A stretch of 64,000 nucleotides of DNA from Fen731 sp964481885. GTDB taxonomy: Bacteria; Actinomycetota; Humimicrobiia; Humimicrobiales; Humimicrobiaceae. The DNA is taken from the NCBI GenBank assembly GCA_964481885.1, contig CAYZUS010000010.1:1-64000 (forward strand), read 5' to 3'. This document shows positions 33,633-43,047 of this stretch, in pieces. Made by a program: the position numbers and the translations under genes. Each line of letters opens with the position of its first letter. Positions within the stretch are counted from its first letter, which is position 1. Under the pieces are notes generated by a model, which worked only from the letters and a program-made list of their open reading frames with translations, searched no databases and was not told where the DNA came from.

Positions 33633-34718
33633 ATGGACATAGAAAAATTAAGAGAAAAACTACTATCTTCAGAAAAATCAGATGTTTCTGAAGCGCTGGA
33701 TATAATATATGAAGATGAAATTATCGAGCTTGCAGACGTGATGGTCGATGTTTTAAAGAGGGAGACCTCCCGTGCCATGAGGGAAAAAATACTTGTTACG
33801 ATCGGCAAATTATTTAACAAGCTTGGTTCTTTTAACAAACTTGGCTTTGAAACAATAAAACAGATGTTTTTTGCTGAGGATGCTTTTATAAGAAACGGAA
33901 TAATCTCACTTATCAAAAGAAGTGACGGGACGGATTACTCACACTTAAGAGAATTATCAAGATGCAACGACAAGGACATCAGAAAATTTGTAATCGATGC
34001 TTTAAGTAATGACAACTGTGCCCAATCCATTGAAATAATACATGAGCTTTTAACAGATGAAGATATCAATATCAGGATAACTTCAGTTGATTACCTGGGG
34101 GATTTCAAGACCGAGCAGTATTGCGATGAAATTACAGATATCTTTTTAAATACAGATAACCCGATGCTGAAAATATCCTGCCTTGAATCTGTTGCAAAAA
34201 TCGGGAAAAAACCCAAAAAATTTGACCTGGTTTATAAGGAGCTTACTGAAAAACCGAATAACCTGATGATATTTTCGTTTTTAAAAATTCTGGGAGCTTT
34301 CGGAGGAGAGGAATCTTTTTCCTTCCTTGAAAATATATTACTGGATGAGAAAACCTTTTTTTTGAAGAATGTAATTGATGCAGTTGAGTCAATTCTGGTA
34401 AATAGTGATTTAAAAATGCCGGACAATTTGAAAAATGCCTTTATAAAAAGAGTTGATACTGCATCAAGCAATGACAAATATGAGATTATGAAACTTCTGG
34501 CTAAAGATGATGGTGACGAGATGTCGCAGAATGCCAGAGAAAACCTTAAAAGTGAAGATGAAATGATACTGCTTTCGGCAATTGAGATACTTGCAGATAC
34601 CGGCAGTCTTTGCGACATTGACAAACTTGAAGATGTGGCCTCTGAGTCTGAGTCTGATGATATTCTTGAAGCTATAGGCGACGCCGTGATGAAAATTAAA
34701 GCAAGATTAAAACAATAA
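33633..34718 (+). CDS. HEAT-repeat protein of the chemotaxis operon
   Basis: The 361-residue protein consists of helical repeats (ADVMVDVLKRETSRAMREKI, LLTDEDINIRITSVDYLGDF, AIEILADTGSLCDIDKLEDV). About seven or eight units of 30-40 residues can be counted, with no catalytic motif and no membrane segment. HEAT repeats make protein-binding superhelices. It sits tightly between cheB and cheR, so a scaffold role in the methylation branch is a fair inference. AAAGGAAATTGG precedes the ATG. Confidence 0.85.
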   Translation: MDIEKLREKLLSSEKSDVSEALDIIYEDEIIELADVMVDVLKRETSRAMREKILVTIGKLFNKLGSFNKLGFETIKQMFFAEDAFIRNGIISLIKRSDGTDYSHLRELSRCNDKDIRKFVIDALSNDNCAQSIEIIHELLTDEDINIRITSVDYLGDFKTEQYCDEITDIFLNTDNPMLKISCLESVAKIGKKPKKFDLVYKELTEKPNNLMIFSFLKILGAFGGEESFSFLENILLDEKTFFLKNVIDAVESILVNSDLKMPDNLKNAFIKRVDTASSNDKYEIMKLLAKDDGDEMSQNARENLKSEDEMILLSAIEILADTGSLCDIDKLEDVASESESDDILEAIGDAVMKIKARLKQ

Positions 34719-34742
34719 TAAACAGAAAATAAACACAGCAAA

Positions 34743-35582
34743 ATGGAAGAAATAAGTTTTTCGGAATTTATAAATTTAAGAAATTTTATTTATGAGAGTA
34801 CCGGTATTTTTTTCGAAGAGAAAAAAATATATTTTATAAAAAAAAGGGTTGAAAAAAGGCTCATTGAATTAAACCTTGATTCCGCTGCTACTTACCTGAG
34901 GATGCTAAAGACTTCCAGGGAAAGTTCAAAAGAGCTGCAGACTTTGACAAATCTGCTTACAACCAATGAGACATATTTTTTCAGGGAATACGATCAGCTT
35001 GCAGTATTTGGAGAACACTGCCTTACTGAGATTATTGAGGACAAAAAGAAGAAATTTGTCAGGAATTTAAATATCTGGTGCGCCGGCTGCTCAACCGGAG
35101 AAGAGGCTTATACATTATCAATAATACTCCAGGAAATGCTTCCCAATTTAACTTATTGGAACATAATTATTTATGCAACGGACATAGACACTGAGGTCCT
35201 TCAAAAGGCAAAAGTCGGGCTGTATTCGGACCGTTCCGTAAAGGACGTGCCGCAGGAATATCTGGAGAAGTATTTTACCAGTGAAGGGGACGAGTGGAAA
35301 GTCTCAGAACAGGTCAAAAAATATGTAAAATTTTTAAATATAAATCTTATAGACGACTTTAAAATGAGGGCATTTAAAAGTATTGATTTTATATTCTGCA
35401 GGAATGTTCTTATATATTTTGATGAAGCTTCAAGAAAGCGTGTTGTCGGTAATTTTTTTGAAAGTTTGAATAAGGGCGGATATATTTTTCTTGGACATTC
35501 TGAGTCAGTAAGCAGGATATCAACTGCATTTACAACAAAAAGAAAAGGTGATCTGATTGTTTATCAAAAGACTGAGGTGTAA
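34743..35582 (+). CDS. cheR: Chemotaxis protein methyltransferase CheR
   Basis: CheR methylates receptor glutamates with SAM. The 279-residue protein has the N-terminal helical domain (FIYESTGIFFEEKKIYFIKK), LLTTNETYFFRE, the SAM loop CAGCSTGEEAYTLS, TDIDTEVLQKAK, and FCRNVLIYFDEASRKRV, all intact. No C-terminal TPR extension is present. It contrasts with the decayed paralogue at 24679. The cheY gene follows after 5 bases. Confidence 0.96.
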   Translation: MEEISFSEFINLRNFIYESTGIFFEEKKIYFIKKRVEKRLIELNLDSAATYLRMLKTSRESSKELQTLTNLLTTNETYFFREYDQLAVFGEHCLTEIIEDKKKKFVRNLNIWCAGCSTGEEAYTLSIILQEMLPNLTYWNIIIYATDIDTEVLQKAKVGLYSDRSVKDVPQEYLEKYFTSEGDEWKVSEQVKKYVKFLNINLIDDFKMRAFKSIDFIFCRNVLIYFDEASRKRVVGNFFESLNKGGYIFLGHSESVSRISTAFTTKRKGDLIVYQKTEV

Positions 35583-35587
35583 ATAAT

Positions 35588-35956
35588 ATGAAAAAAGTTT
35601 TAATTTGTGATGATTCTGAAATGGTGAGAAATTTTCACTATTACATATTAAAAACTGCAGGGTTTGAAGTCATATCCGCCATAGATGGCGCGGATGGCCT
35701 GGAGAAGCTTTGGCTCAACAAAGATATCGGGCTTGTAATAACAGATATAAATATGCCAAATATGGACGGATATTCCATGATTGAAAAAATAAGGATGGAA
35801 GATGAATTTGAGGATATACCCATCATTATTATTTCCACAGAGGATCAGCTTAAAGACAAACAAAAAGGGTATGATGCAGGTGCCAATATTTATATAGTCA
35901 AGCCTACTGCTCCTGAACAGCTGGTTGAAAGTGTAAAGCTTTTAATGGAAGAATAG
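35588..35956 (+). CDS. cheY: Response regulator, CheY-type
   Basis: A single-domain receiver of 122 residues: LICDDSEMVRNF (acidic pair), LVITDINMPNMDGYSMI (phospho-acceptor Asp near residue 55), IIISTEDQ (Ser/Thr switch) and IYIVKPTAPEQ (Lys). It lies between cheR and cheA and so is a likely direct target of this CheA. It differs clearly from the minus-strand CheY at 27285. Confidence 0.92.
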   Translation: MKKVLICDDSEMVRNFHYYILKTAGFEVISAIDGADGLEKLWLNKDIGLVITDINMPNMDGYSMIEKIRMEDEFEDIPIIIISTEDQLKDKQKGYDAGANIYIVKPTAPEQLVESVKLLMEE

Positions 35957-36210
35957 GGTTGGAAATCAGCACAGACGGTTCTTTATGCAGAAACAGGCAG
36001 ACGCACATCTCTGGCAGGCAGCAAGCAGTATTTTAAGGGTACATTTTAAAGAGCCGGAGCCTTAAATTAAAATCAGAGCCCCTGATAAAAAAGGGCATGC
36101 GGGGGCATACAGGTGAAATTAAAATTAGTCGTTCTTTAGTACAAAGAATAAATAACACGCATTTATACAAAGCCAAAGCAACCAAACAGGTAAAAAGGTA
36201 AAATCTTAAA

Positions 36211-38799
36211 ATGGAACTTAATGTAGACAAAGGCGATCTGGAAATTTTAGCAGGATTTATTGAAGAATCCATTGAACATTTTGAAGGTATAGAAGAAAAG
36301 ATACTTCAGCTGGAGCAATCAAGAGACAGCGAGCTTATAAACAGTATTTTCAGGTCAGTTCACACAGTGAAAGGAACCTCCTCATTTCTGGGCCTGAAAG
36401 AAATCGAGTATTTCAGCCATAAGCTTGAAACGCTTCTTGATGAAGTCCGAAATAACCGCATCGAGATTAACTCTGACATTATAGACATACTTCTTGAGGG
36501 TGCCGATATCCTTTTTAAAATGATACTTGAATTAAAGGCGGCACTTAACAGCCCGGACTCACAAACTGATAAGGAAGGCAAAGTTGTACTGAATATAAAA
36601 GAGGTTGATTTTTCTGAATCGGAAACAAAGATAAAAGAACTGCTGGCAAGTACGGAAAAAACACTTGAAACTCCGGCAGCAGCAAAAGAAAAAGTGGCAG
36701 CCGAACCACCAAAAGAAAAAACATCTGTCAAATTTGAATTCGATAAAAGCCTTAAAACCGATTATATACAGGAAGCCGAAGAGCATGTTACAAATATAGA
36801 AGAACTGCTTTTAAAACTGGAGACAAATAATAAAGACTTTGAATTGTACAACGACCTGTTCAGGGCGCTGCACAGTATCAAAGGAAATACGGACCTCGTA
36901 ATTTCGACAATAACTGATGAGGAGCAAAAGAAAAGCCACCCCCTAAACTACATGAGGGAGATTGCGCATAAAGCCGAAAGCATTATTCAGCTAAAAAGAG
37001 ACAAAAAAAATCCTATAAATTTACCGGAATTTGACCTGTTTTTTTCAGCCTGTGATGCTTTAAAAATACTTTTGGGTGAATTTAAAAATGGTAAAGGTTT
37101 AAACTTTAATCCTGTGGCGGTCATAGAGAATTTAAAAAGCGCCAGTGAAAGCAAGAAAGATCCAAAGGGCAAAAACGATAATGCAATTCTGGAGAATGTT
37201 TTTAACAGCGCACAGTCAGCTACAGAATTTGCAGTGGCAAATACAATAATTCAATGCATAGAAGCATTTGCAGACGGGATAGATGGCCTTAATGATATCG
37301 AGAAGATGGACAAATCCCAGAAAAAAATCAGCCGAAGTTTAAAGACTCTTTTAAACCTCGGTAAAAAAATATCTCATACTCTTCTAATTGAGACGAGTGA
37401 AAAATCAATCGAGCTGATTAACATTTTTTCAGATCCTGAATCAGATGATGTTGAAAAAAACCGTATCATAACAGAGCTTGCTAATAATCTTGACACATTA
37501 AAAGAAAAAGGTGAAAGAAGAAAAGCTTCAGTAACTGCTCAAAAAGTTGCTGGCGAGCAGGAAGATGCTGAGAAGGGTCCTGATAAAAAAACAGAGTTAA
37601 CAACCATAAAGGTACCGCTTGAAAGACTCGATAAAATGATGAACCTTGTCGGTGAGCTCGTGGTATTTAAGAATAATTTCCAGTATGTTTACAAAGAGCT
37701 TTCTGTCATAGATAATATCGGATCCATTAATAAAAAAATAAAAAACATTGGAGATTCATTAAGCAGAGTTTCAGAAGAACTTCAGATTACCATCATGTCG
37801 GCCAGGATGATCCCTGTTAACAGTGTGTTTTCCAAGTTCCCCAGAATGGTAAGGGACCTTTCCAAGAAAATGAACAAGAAAATAAATCTTGTAATAGAAG
37901 GCGAGGAAACAGAGCTTGACAAAACAGTCATAGAAGCAATAGGCGACCCAATGGTCCACCTTATAAGAAATTGCGTCGATCATGGCATAGAACTGCCGGC
38001 TGATCGCCAAAACTGTGGCAAACCTGAAGAAGGGACCATCAGGCTGAAAGCGTATAATTTTGGCCAAAGCGTAATAATAGAAATAATTGATGACGGGAAA
38101 GGTGTTAACCCCGAAGTCATAAGGAAGAAAGTACTGGAAAAGGGCCTGCTTTCTGAAGAAGTTTTAAACAAGATGTCGGAAGGCGATATTAAAAATCTTA
38201 TCTTCCTGCCGGGATTTTCAACTGCTGCGGCTGTAACTGAAGTGTCGGGCAGGGGCGTAGGTATGGATGTGGTTAAAACCAACATTGAAAAAATAGGCGG
38301 TTCTGCAAGGCTTGAAAGCGAATTGGGCGTTGGAACGACAATTACCCTTGTACTGCCACTGACTCTTTCAATAAGCAGGGGACTAAATGTGGAGTGCTGC
38401 GGCCAGAATTTCTATCTCCCACTGGATTATGTAATAGAGACTGTAAAAATCCCTGTTGACAGTATAGTAAAACACAAGGATATGGAAATCATTATGATAA
38501 GGGACAAGCTCGTGGCATTTTTCAGGCTGGAAAAATTGCTTGGCCTGGCAAGAAATAATGGAAATAATAAGGACGAGGCAGCTTCGGGCAGTAAAAAAAG
38601 TAATAATTTAAATGTCGTAATGCTGGAAATAAATAATAACACAATCGCAATGGAAGTGGACAGAGTTCTTGATGAAAGCAGCTTTATGGTAAAGCCATTA
38701 ACAGGCATCGTCAGTAATATTGAAGTTGCTTCCGGGGCAGTTATTAGTGCAAAAGGTGATCTTATACTTGTACTTAATCCCCCATTATTATTTGCCTAA
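36211..38799 (+). CDS. cheA: Chemotaxis histidine kinase CheA with two Hpt domains
   Basis: CheA phosphorylates CheY and CheB in the receptor array. The 862-residue protein has Hpt1 with His51 (FRSVHTVKGTSSFLG), a Glu/Lys/Pro linker, a second Hpt-like domain with His221 (LFRALHSIKGNTDLV), a helical region of about 200 residues, the dimerisation domain (IKVPLERLDKMMNLVGELVV), the ATPase (HLIRNCVDHGIELP, IIDDGKGVNPEV, GRGVGMDVVKTNIEKIGG) and a C-terminal CheW-like domain (LPLDYVIETVKIP). A 254-base spacer separates it from cheY. A terminator follows at 38809. Confidence 0.96.
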   Translation: MELNVDKGDLEILAGFIEESIEHFEGIEEKILQLEQSRDSELINSIFRSVHTVKGTSSFLGLKEIEYFSHKLETLLDEVRNNRIEINSDIIDILLEGADILFKMILELKAALNSPDSQTDKEGKVVLNIKEVDFSESETKIKELLASTEKTLETPAAAKEKVAAEPPKEKTSVKFEFDKSLKTDYIQEAEEHVTNIEELLLKLETNNKDFELYNDLFRALHSIKGNTDLVISTITDEEQKKSHPLNYMREIAHKAESIIQLKRDKKNPINLPEFDLFFSACDALKILLGEFKNGKGLNFNPVAVIENLKSASESKKDPKGKNDNAILENVFNSAQSATEFAVANTIIQCIEAFADGIDGLNDIEKMDKSQKKISRSLKTLLNLGKKISHTLLIETSEKSIELINIFSDPESDDVEKNRIITELANNLDTLKEKGERRKASVTAQKVAGEQEDAEKGPDKKTELTTIKVPLERLDKMMNLVGELVVFKNNFQYVYKELSVIDNIGSINKKIKNIGDSLSRVSEELQITIMSARMIPVNSVFSKFPRMVRDLSKKMNKKINLVIEGEETELDKTVIEAIGDPMVHLIRNCVDHGIELPADRQNCGKPEEGTIRLKAYNFGQSVIIEIIDDGKGVNPEVIRKKVLEKGLLSEEVLNKMSEGDIKNLIFLPGFSTAAAVTEVSGRGVGMDVVKTNIEKIGGSARLESELGVGTTITLVLPLTLSISRGLNVECCGQNFYLPLDYVIETVKIPVDSIVKHKDMEIIMIRDKLVAFFRLEKLLGLARNNGNNKDEAASGSKKSNNLNVVMLEINNNTIAMEVDRVLDESSFMVKPLTGIVSNIEVASGAVISAKGDLILVLNPPLLFA

Positions 38800-38808
38800 A
38801 TGACTAAA

Positions 38809-38842
38809 GATTTAAAAAACAGTTTTTTCAAATCTGTTTTTA
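38809..38842 (+). terminator. Intrinsic terminator after cheA
   Basis: GATTTAAAAAAC pairs with GTTTTTTCAAATC across a short loop with one mismatch, and TGTTTTTA follows. It closes the chemotaxis operon 10 bases after the cheA stop. Confidence 0.65.
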
Positions 38843-39075
38843 TTCCGTCCGACTGTGGATCTACTCAGGATCAGATCAGGTTTTAATCCCGGCTTTTTAA
38901 GGCAGTGGCGGAATATTTAATTACCGGGGTTTTATACAAGAAGCCGATTTTCCGATAACATGATACCCACAGACTTTGTCCTTTTAATTATTTCCAAACT
39001 ATTGTATTTATACTAAGATATAATTCAAAAATATATTTCAAAATTGTTTTCAAAACCCGATTGCATTTTGTTTTT

Positions 39076-40740
39076 ATGAAAGATAAATTTTTTTCTTATT
39101 ATGAGATCCTTTCCGAAGGAGAAGTAGGCAACACTTACACCGTTTATAAAGCAAGGAACATAAATAACGGCCAGCCTGTAACTGTCAAATTCCTTAGGGG
39201 GGATCTTTCACTGGATAAAAATATCCTTGAGAATTATTTTATCAAGGAAGTTGAAAATTTCAGGCTGCTTGTACATCCTAATATATTAAAAATACTGGAT
39301 TACGGTAAGGCAGAATCATCCTACTACCTGGTCTATGAATTCTTTGAATCACGGACCCTTCTGGATATTTTTAAAGCCAAAGAGGTGCTGCCTACAGCTA
39401 CAATTGAATACATGGCAAAACAGATAATACGTGGGTTAAATTATGCAGCCGGCAATAATGTACTTCACAGGGACCTAAAACCTTTAAATATACTTGTAGG
39501 CGAAGGAGGAAGAGTAAAGATATCAGATTTCAGTATTCTGGAGAGTTCTATTTCAAGGGCGCTTTCAAATACTGTCACTGCAAGAAGAACGCTTTTTTTA
39601 GGTTCACCCTGCTACATTTCTCCAGAGCAGGCCCTGGGTTTAAAAATTGACTTCAAGTCAGACATTTATTCTTTTGGAATTCTTCTTTTTGAGATGCTGA
39701 CCGGAAAAACTCCCTTTAACTCCGATACTTCCTGGGGGCTGCTATACAAACATATTAAAGAAATACCTCCGGACCTTAAAAAAATAAAAGACAACATTCC
39801 GGAGTATTTAAATTATATTTTTAAAAGATCTCTTTCAAAATCACAGGCCAAACGCTTTAACAGCTATGAGGAGATCCTGAATATACTCAGCATTAAAAAT
39901 TACGACCCGGATGAGTTTTTGGAAAAAGAAAAAAGCTCTATTGTGGAACGAATAAAGCTTTTTGATGATTCTGGCTTATTCGAAATTGAGGAATTAAAGT
40001 CAATAATAAACGAGAGAAAAAAGTTTTTCGTTGACCTGGTAGAGGAAGTTGAAGACTTAAAAACTGACCTGCTATTTATAAAAAGGGAGTATGACCTCAG
40101 GATCGAAAAACTCTACCTGGATATGGAGTACGCAGATTTAAAAATACTGGAGTTCAAAAAGATTATCAGGATGAAAAACAAGGGATTTTCCGAGGTTAGC
40201 GCCAAGAGATCAGTTCGGGAAAAAATAAAGGAACGTTTTGATGAACTTGAAGGCAAATATAAAGTAATAGATGATGAGACCAAGATCGAGAAAGATTTAA
40301 AAAATGTTTACCAGATAGAACGCAGCGGTATTAAAAAAATCTGGAAGCAGCTTGCTCTGAAATATCATCCGGATTTCGCAAAAAACAATGAAGAAAGAGA
40401 AATTCTTGAAAAGATAATGAAAAGGATCAACACTGCTTATGATAAAAATGACATAAAAATATTAAGTACTTTTAAAAAGATTGATTTTTTTGTTGACGGT
40501 GAAAATGATACTGTCCAAAGCTTAAACAGGAAACTTCTTTCCATAAACAAATCATTAAAGCTTATTATTGAGGAAGAAGCCCAATTAAAGAAATCTGAAT
40601 GGTTTTCATGGAGGGAAGATATGAACAGGGCAACACTGGTGGGAGAGGACCTCTTTGTAGAGCTCGAGAAAAATTTAAGCCAGGACATACTTTACAAGGA
40701 GAGATACCTGGAAAAATTAAAATCAGGGCTTAAAAATTAA
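39076..40740 (+). CDS. Ser/Thr protein kinase with a C-terminal J-like domain
   Basis: Residues 8-275 form an Hanks-type kinase: Lys38 in VTVKFL, catalytic HRDLKPLN (131-138), CYISPEQ and DIYSFGILLFEMLTGKTPF. The metal-binding DFG is DFS (151-153) and the Gly-rich loop is loose, so activity may be low. A coiled coil follows (310-400), then residues 417-460 look like a J domain, with basic helix and HPD (WKQLALKYHPDFAKNN, HPD at 431-433). J domains recruit Hsp70. No membrane segment is present. The TTG at 39061 is an alternative start; neither has a ribosome binding site. Confidence 0.85.
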   Translation: MKDKFFSYYEILSEGEVGNTYTVYKARNINNGQPVTVKFLRGDLSLDKNILENYFIKEVENFRLLVHPNILKILDYGKAESSYYLVYEFFESRTLLDIFKAKEVLPTATIEYMAKQIIRGLNYAAGNNVLHRDLKPLNILVGEGGRVKISDFSILESSISRALSNTVTARRTLFLGSPCYISPEQALGLKIDFKSDIYSFGILLFEMLTGKTPFNSDTSWGLLYKHIKEIPPDLKKIKDNIPEYLNYIFKRSLSKSQAKRFNSYEEILNILSIKNYDPDEFLEKEKSSIVERIKLFDDSGLFEIEELKSIINERKKFFVDLVEEVEDLKTDLLFIKREYDLRIEKLYLDMEYADLKILEFKKIIRMKNKGFSEVSAKRSVREKIKERFDELEGKYKVIDDETKIEKDLKNVYQIERSGIKKIWKQLALKYHPDFAKNNEEREILEKIMKRINTAYDKNDIKILSTFKKIDFFVDGENDTVQSLNRKLLSINKSLKLIIEEEAQLKKSEWFSWREDMNRATLVGEDLFVELEKNLSQDILYKERYLEKLKSGLKN

Positions 40741-40793
40741 ATCATAAAAGGGACCGTAACAGATTCTGGGCGAAACTGGATTGTTGTCAGATT

Positions 40794-41636
40794 CTAGCTA
40801 AACCTGTAGTTATCTTTCGTAAACAGCTCTATGCATGCATCAACTGCTTCCTCGTCATATAGCCTTCCACTGTTTGATTCCAGTGTTTCAAAAACCTTTT
40901 GCACATCATAAGCGCCACCATACGGCCTTTTGGCAGTCATTGCTTCAAAAACATCAGCTACTGCTATTATCCTTGCTTCTATCATTATTTCAGAACCGCT
41001 AAGCCCTTCAGGATATCCGGAACCGTTAAGCCTTTCGTGATGCTGAAGTATTATTCTGGCCATAATATCAAAATTATGTATTCCTTTTATTATTTCATAA
41101 CCTACAGACGGGTGGGACCTTATCTGCAGGAATTCTGCTTCGTCAAGTTTGGTTGTTTTGTTAAGAACATCCGGAGTGATGCCCAGCTTTCCAATATCGT
41201 GAATAAGGCCAGTTCGGTATATAAGCTTGATTTTTTCATCCGGCAGTCCCATTTTTTCTGCAATCCTTATTGAAAGCCTGGCAACATTTCTGTGGTGCTC
41301 AGCAGTGTAGTCATCCTTGCTTTCAACAAAAACAAGAACGGCCTTTATAAGGGATTCCAAAGATCTCTTTTCATTTTTGATAATTACATTTTTTCTGATA
41401 AGCGTAAAACCTATTGTCGTCAAACCTAAAAGCAGAAGCAGTAAAACAGCCACGAATATTTCAAAAGCATTCAAAGTGACAAGACTTTTAAAAAAATTTG
41501 TACTCCTGTTCGTAACAGAATCTACAACTGCGGTTATTATAATCATCAGAATAAATATAACCAGGAAGGCAACGGAGGCAAAATTAATCCAATTATTTTT
41601 TTTTGAGAAGCTGTTAAAGAAGTTTTTGAGATTCAT
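40794..41636 (-). CDS. Membrane HD-GYP domain protein
   Basis: A c-di-GMP phosphodiesterase-type protein of 280 residues. Two N-terminal membrane segments (about residues 18-38 and 57-79) are followed by a complete HD-GYP domain: HHRNVARLS, GLIHDIGKLGI, HPSVGYEI, LQHHERLNGSGYPEGL and ARIIAVADVFEAMT. The loop between the membrane segments is only about 18 residues, so it has no outside sensor domain. A sigma-28-type promoter lies upstream. The 3' end faces that of the kinase gene. Confidence 0.92.
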   Translation of the reverse strand: MNLKNFFNSFSKKNNWINFASVAFLVIFILMIIITAVVDSVTNRSTNFFKSLVTLNAFEIFVAVLLLLLLGLTTIGFTLIRKNVIIKNEKRSLESLIKAVLVFVESKDDYTAEHHRNVARLSIRIAEKMGLPDEKIKLIYRTGLIHDIGKLGITPDVLNKTTKLDEAEFLQIRSHPSVGYEIIKGIHNFDIMARIILQHHERLNGSGYPEGLSGSEIMIEARIIAVADVFEAMTAKRPYGGAYDVQKVFETLESNSGRLYDEEAVDACIELFTKDNYRFS

Positions 41637-41967
41637 ATGTTTGTATAACCCTTAAAAAGCGCTGTTTGTTAAAAATAGTAATCAGTTACAATATAAAAAT
41701 TCGATAAAAAGGCTGAACAAAAAATACCGGACAGGCTCTAAAATAAAATTCATAAGGACCTGTCTTCTCAATAGAAATTATTGCCCAGGCTATAATATTT
41801 ATCGGCATTAGTTGAAAAAATCTTGAAAATAATTTTTAATTAATTATTTAATATAATGTTTAAATGTTTTTTATGTGGCTTTAAAAGAACGGACAGTATA
41901 CCAGACCTTAGGCAGGGCTCTGTAAAAAGAATAAATCACAGGAGCTGCAGTGGTTTTATCCTAGTGG
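41637..41967. other. Intergenic region with minus-strand promoter
   Basis: 331 bases between the HD-GYP gene and the end of the next minus-strand gene. It carries the promoter candidate at 41799-41825. A plus-strand open frame (41856-42074) lacks a ribosome binding site and overlaps the minus-strand gene; I do not regard it as real. Confidence 0.5.
41799..41825 (-). promoter_or_regulatory. Sigma-28-type promoter for the HD-GYP gene
   Basis: On the minus strand CAAGATTT (41825-41818; 5 of 8 matches to TAAAGTTT) is followed after 11 bases by a perfect GCCGATAA (41806-41799). The start codon is about 160 bases downstream. It would place this phosphodiesterase under late flagellar control. Confidence 0.55.
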
Positions 41968-42483
41968 CTAATAGTAAATATCAATACCCAGCGATTGAGG
42001 TTTTTTTTCATTTACTTTGTCATAAAAAGAAAACATGTAAGAGCGTATTGGAGCAGATTTTTTATTTGAACTAATATTCTGTGTCTTTAATAATTGCTCA
42101 AGCAATTCGTAATTGTCATTGCCCAGAGATTTTAAATCCATCAAGGTTTGGTCAAGGTTGCCTGAACTTAGATTTTCCTTAAGTAACCTGAGGCTGCAGA
42201 CAAGGTTTTTGAGGTCGTCAAGATACTCATCCAGAATTCCGCCGGGCCCTTCGATTGACTGGAACCCATATATTTTATTTTCCAGAGCATCAATAAGAAT
42301 ATCCAGATTCCTGTATGTCTCGAATAATTGTTCATTGTAATCATTCAAAGGAGGAGCCGACAATCGTTTTTTTGAGTAGTTATTTTGCCCATCCGGAAAT
42401 CGGTATGTCGAATGAGTATTTTGAACAGTTTTTGTGCCATAGTTGTTATTTATAAAACTATTATTACCCAAAGCTGCTTCCAT
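41968..42483 (-). CDS. Hypothetical helical protein
   Basis: This 171-residue protein is not recognised. The first 55 residues are Asn/Ser-rich and probably disordered. Residues 55-145 are helical and Leu-rich (DILIDALENKIYGF, YLDDLKNLVCSLRLLKENL, LLEQLLKTQ), and could suit a FlgN-like export chaperone, though no specific motif supports that. The start has GGGAGTGG and AGAGAG shortly upstream on the minus strand. No signal peptide or membrane segment is present. Confidence 0.55.
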   Translation of the reverse strand: MEAALGNNSFINNNYGTKTVQNTHSTYRFPDGQNNYSKKRLSAPPLNDYNEQLFETYRNLDILIDALENKIYGFQSIEGPGGILDEYLDDLKNLVCSLRLLKENLSSGNLDQTLMDLKSLGNDNYELLEQLLKTQNISSNKKSAPIRSYMFSFYDKVNEKKPQSLGIDIYY

Positions 42484-43047
42484 TACTCTCTACCACTCCC
42501 TACCCCATACTATTATAAATATCTTGTAGTGATATTTTTATTATATAATAAAAGTTTAATTAATTAAATAAAAAGTTTAGTTACTTAAAAGAGGAATATT
42601 GTTTTATTTTGGCAAGTAGCCAGGTTACTGTCAATAATATTCCAAATAGATAAGCTGACAGTAATTATGGCATTATTCCGGTAAAGCATTCTCTGAAAAT
42701 GGCACTCATAGAAAAAAATGTGTGGCTTAAAAGTTAGCAAACTTAATACTTAAGGTGTATTATTATCACGATATACTTAATTATTATTTGGATTTGCTGA
42801 TTTTTTGTATTAACTGGTTTAAATGAAAAGTATTGCGGTATTTTTGCATAGTTAACCGGATGAATTTTGGGTTTTAGAGTCCTGAGATTTTCATACCATG
42901 GGATAAAGCATTTTAAGATTTTAGTTTAAAAAAACTTAAGTTTTACATACAGCTCTGCAGTTAAAAGCATACAAATAATAAAAGAAAGCGGGTAGTGTGT
43001 TGTAATTAAATAAAGAGGCGTCACAGTTTATCAGATCAAATGCTGAT
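42484..43047. other. Intergenic region, nothing recognised
   Basis: 564 bases of AT-rich DNA between divergent genes. No open frame of note, no terminator and no clear promoter motif was seen. The last 40 bases (43006-43047) read LNKEASQFIRSNAD in frame with the next gene and are probably coding, with an unclear start. Confidence 0.5.

Noticed and set aside
41856..42074. 72-codon plus-strand frame with Cys pairs (FKCFLCGF)
   Set aside because: Poor start context, and its 3' half overlaps the better-supported minus-strand gene at 41968-42483.
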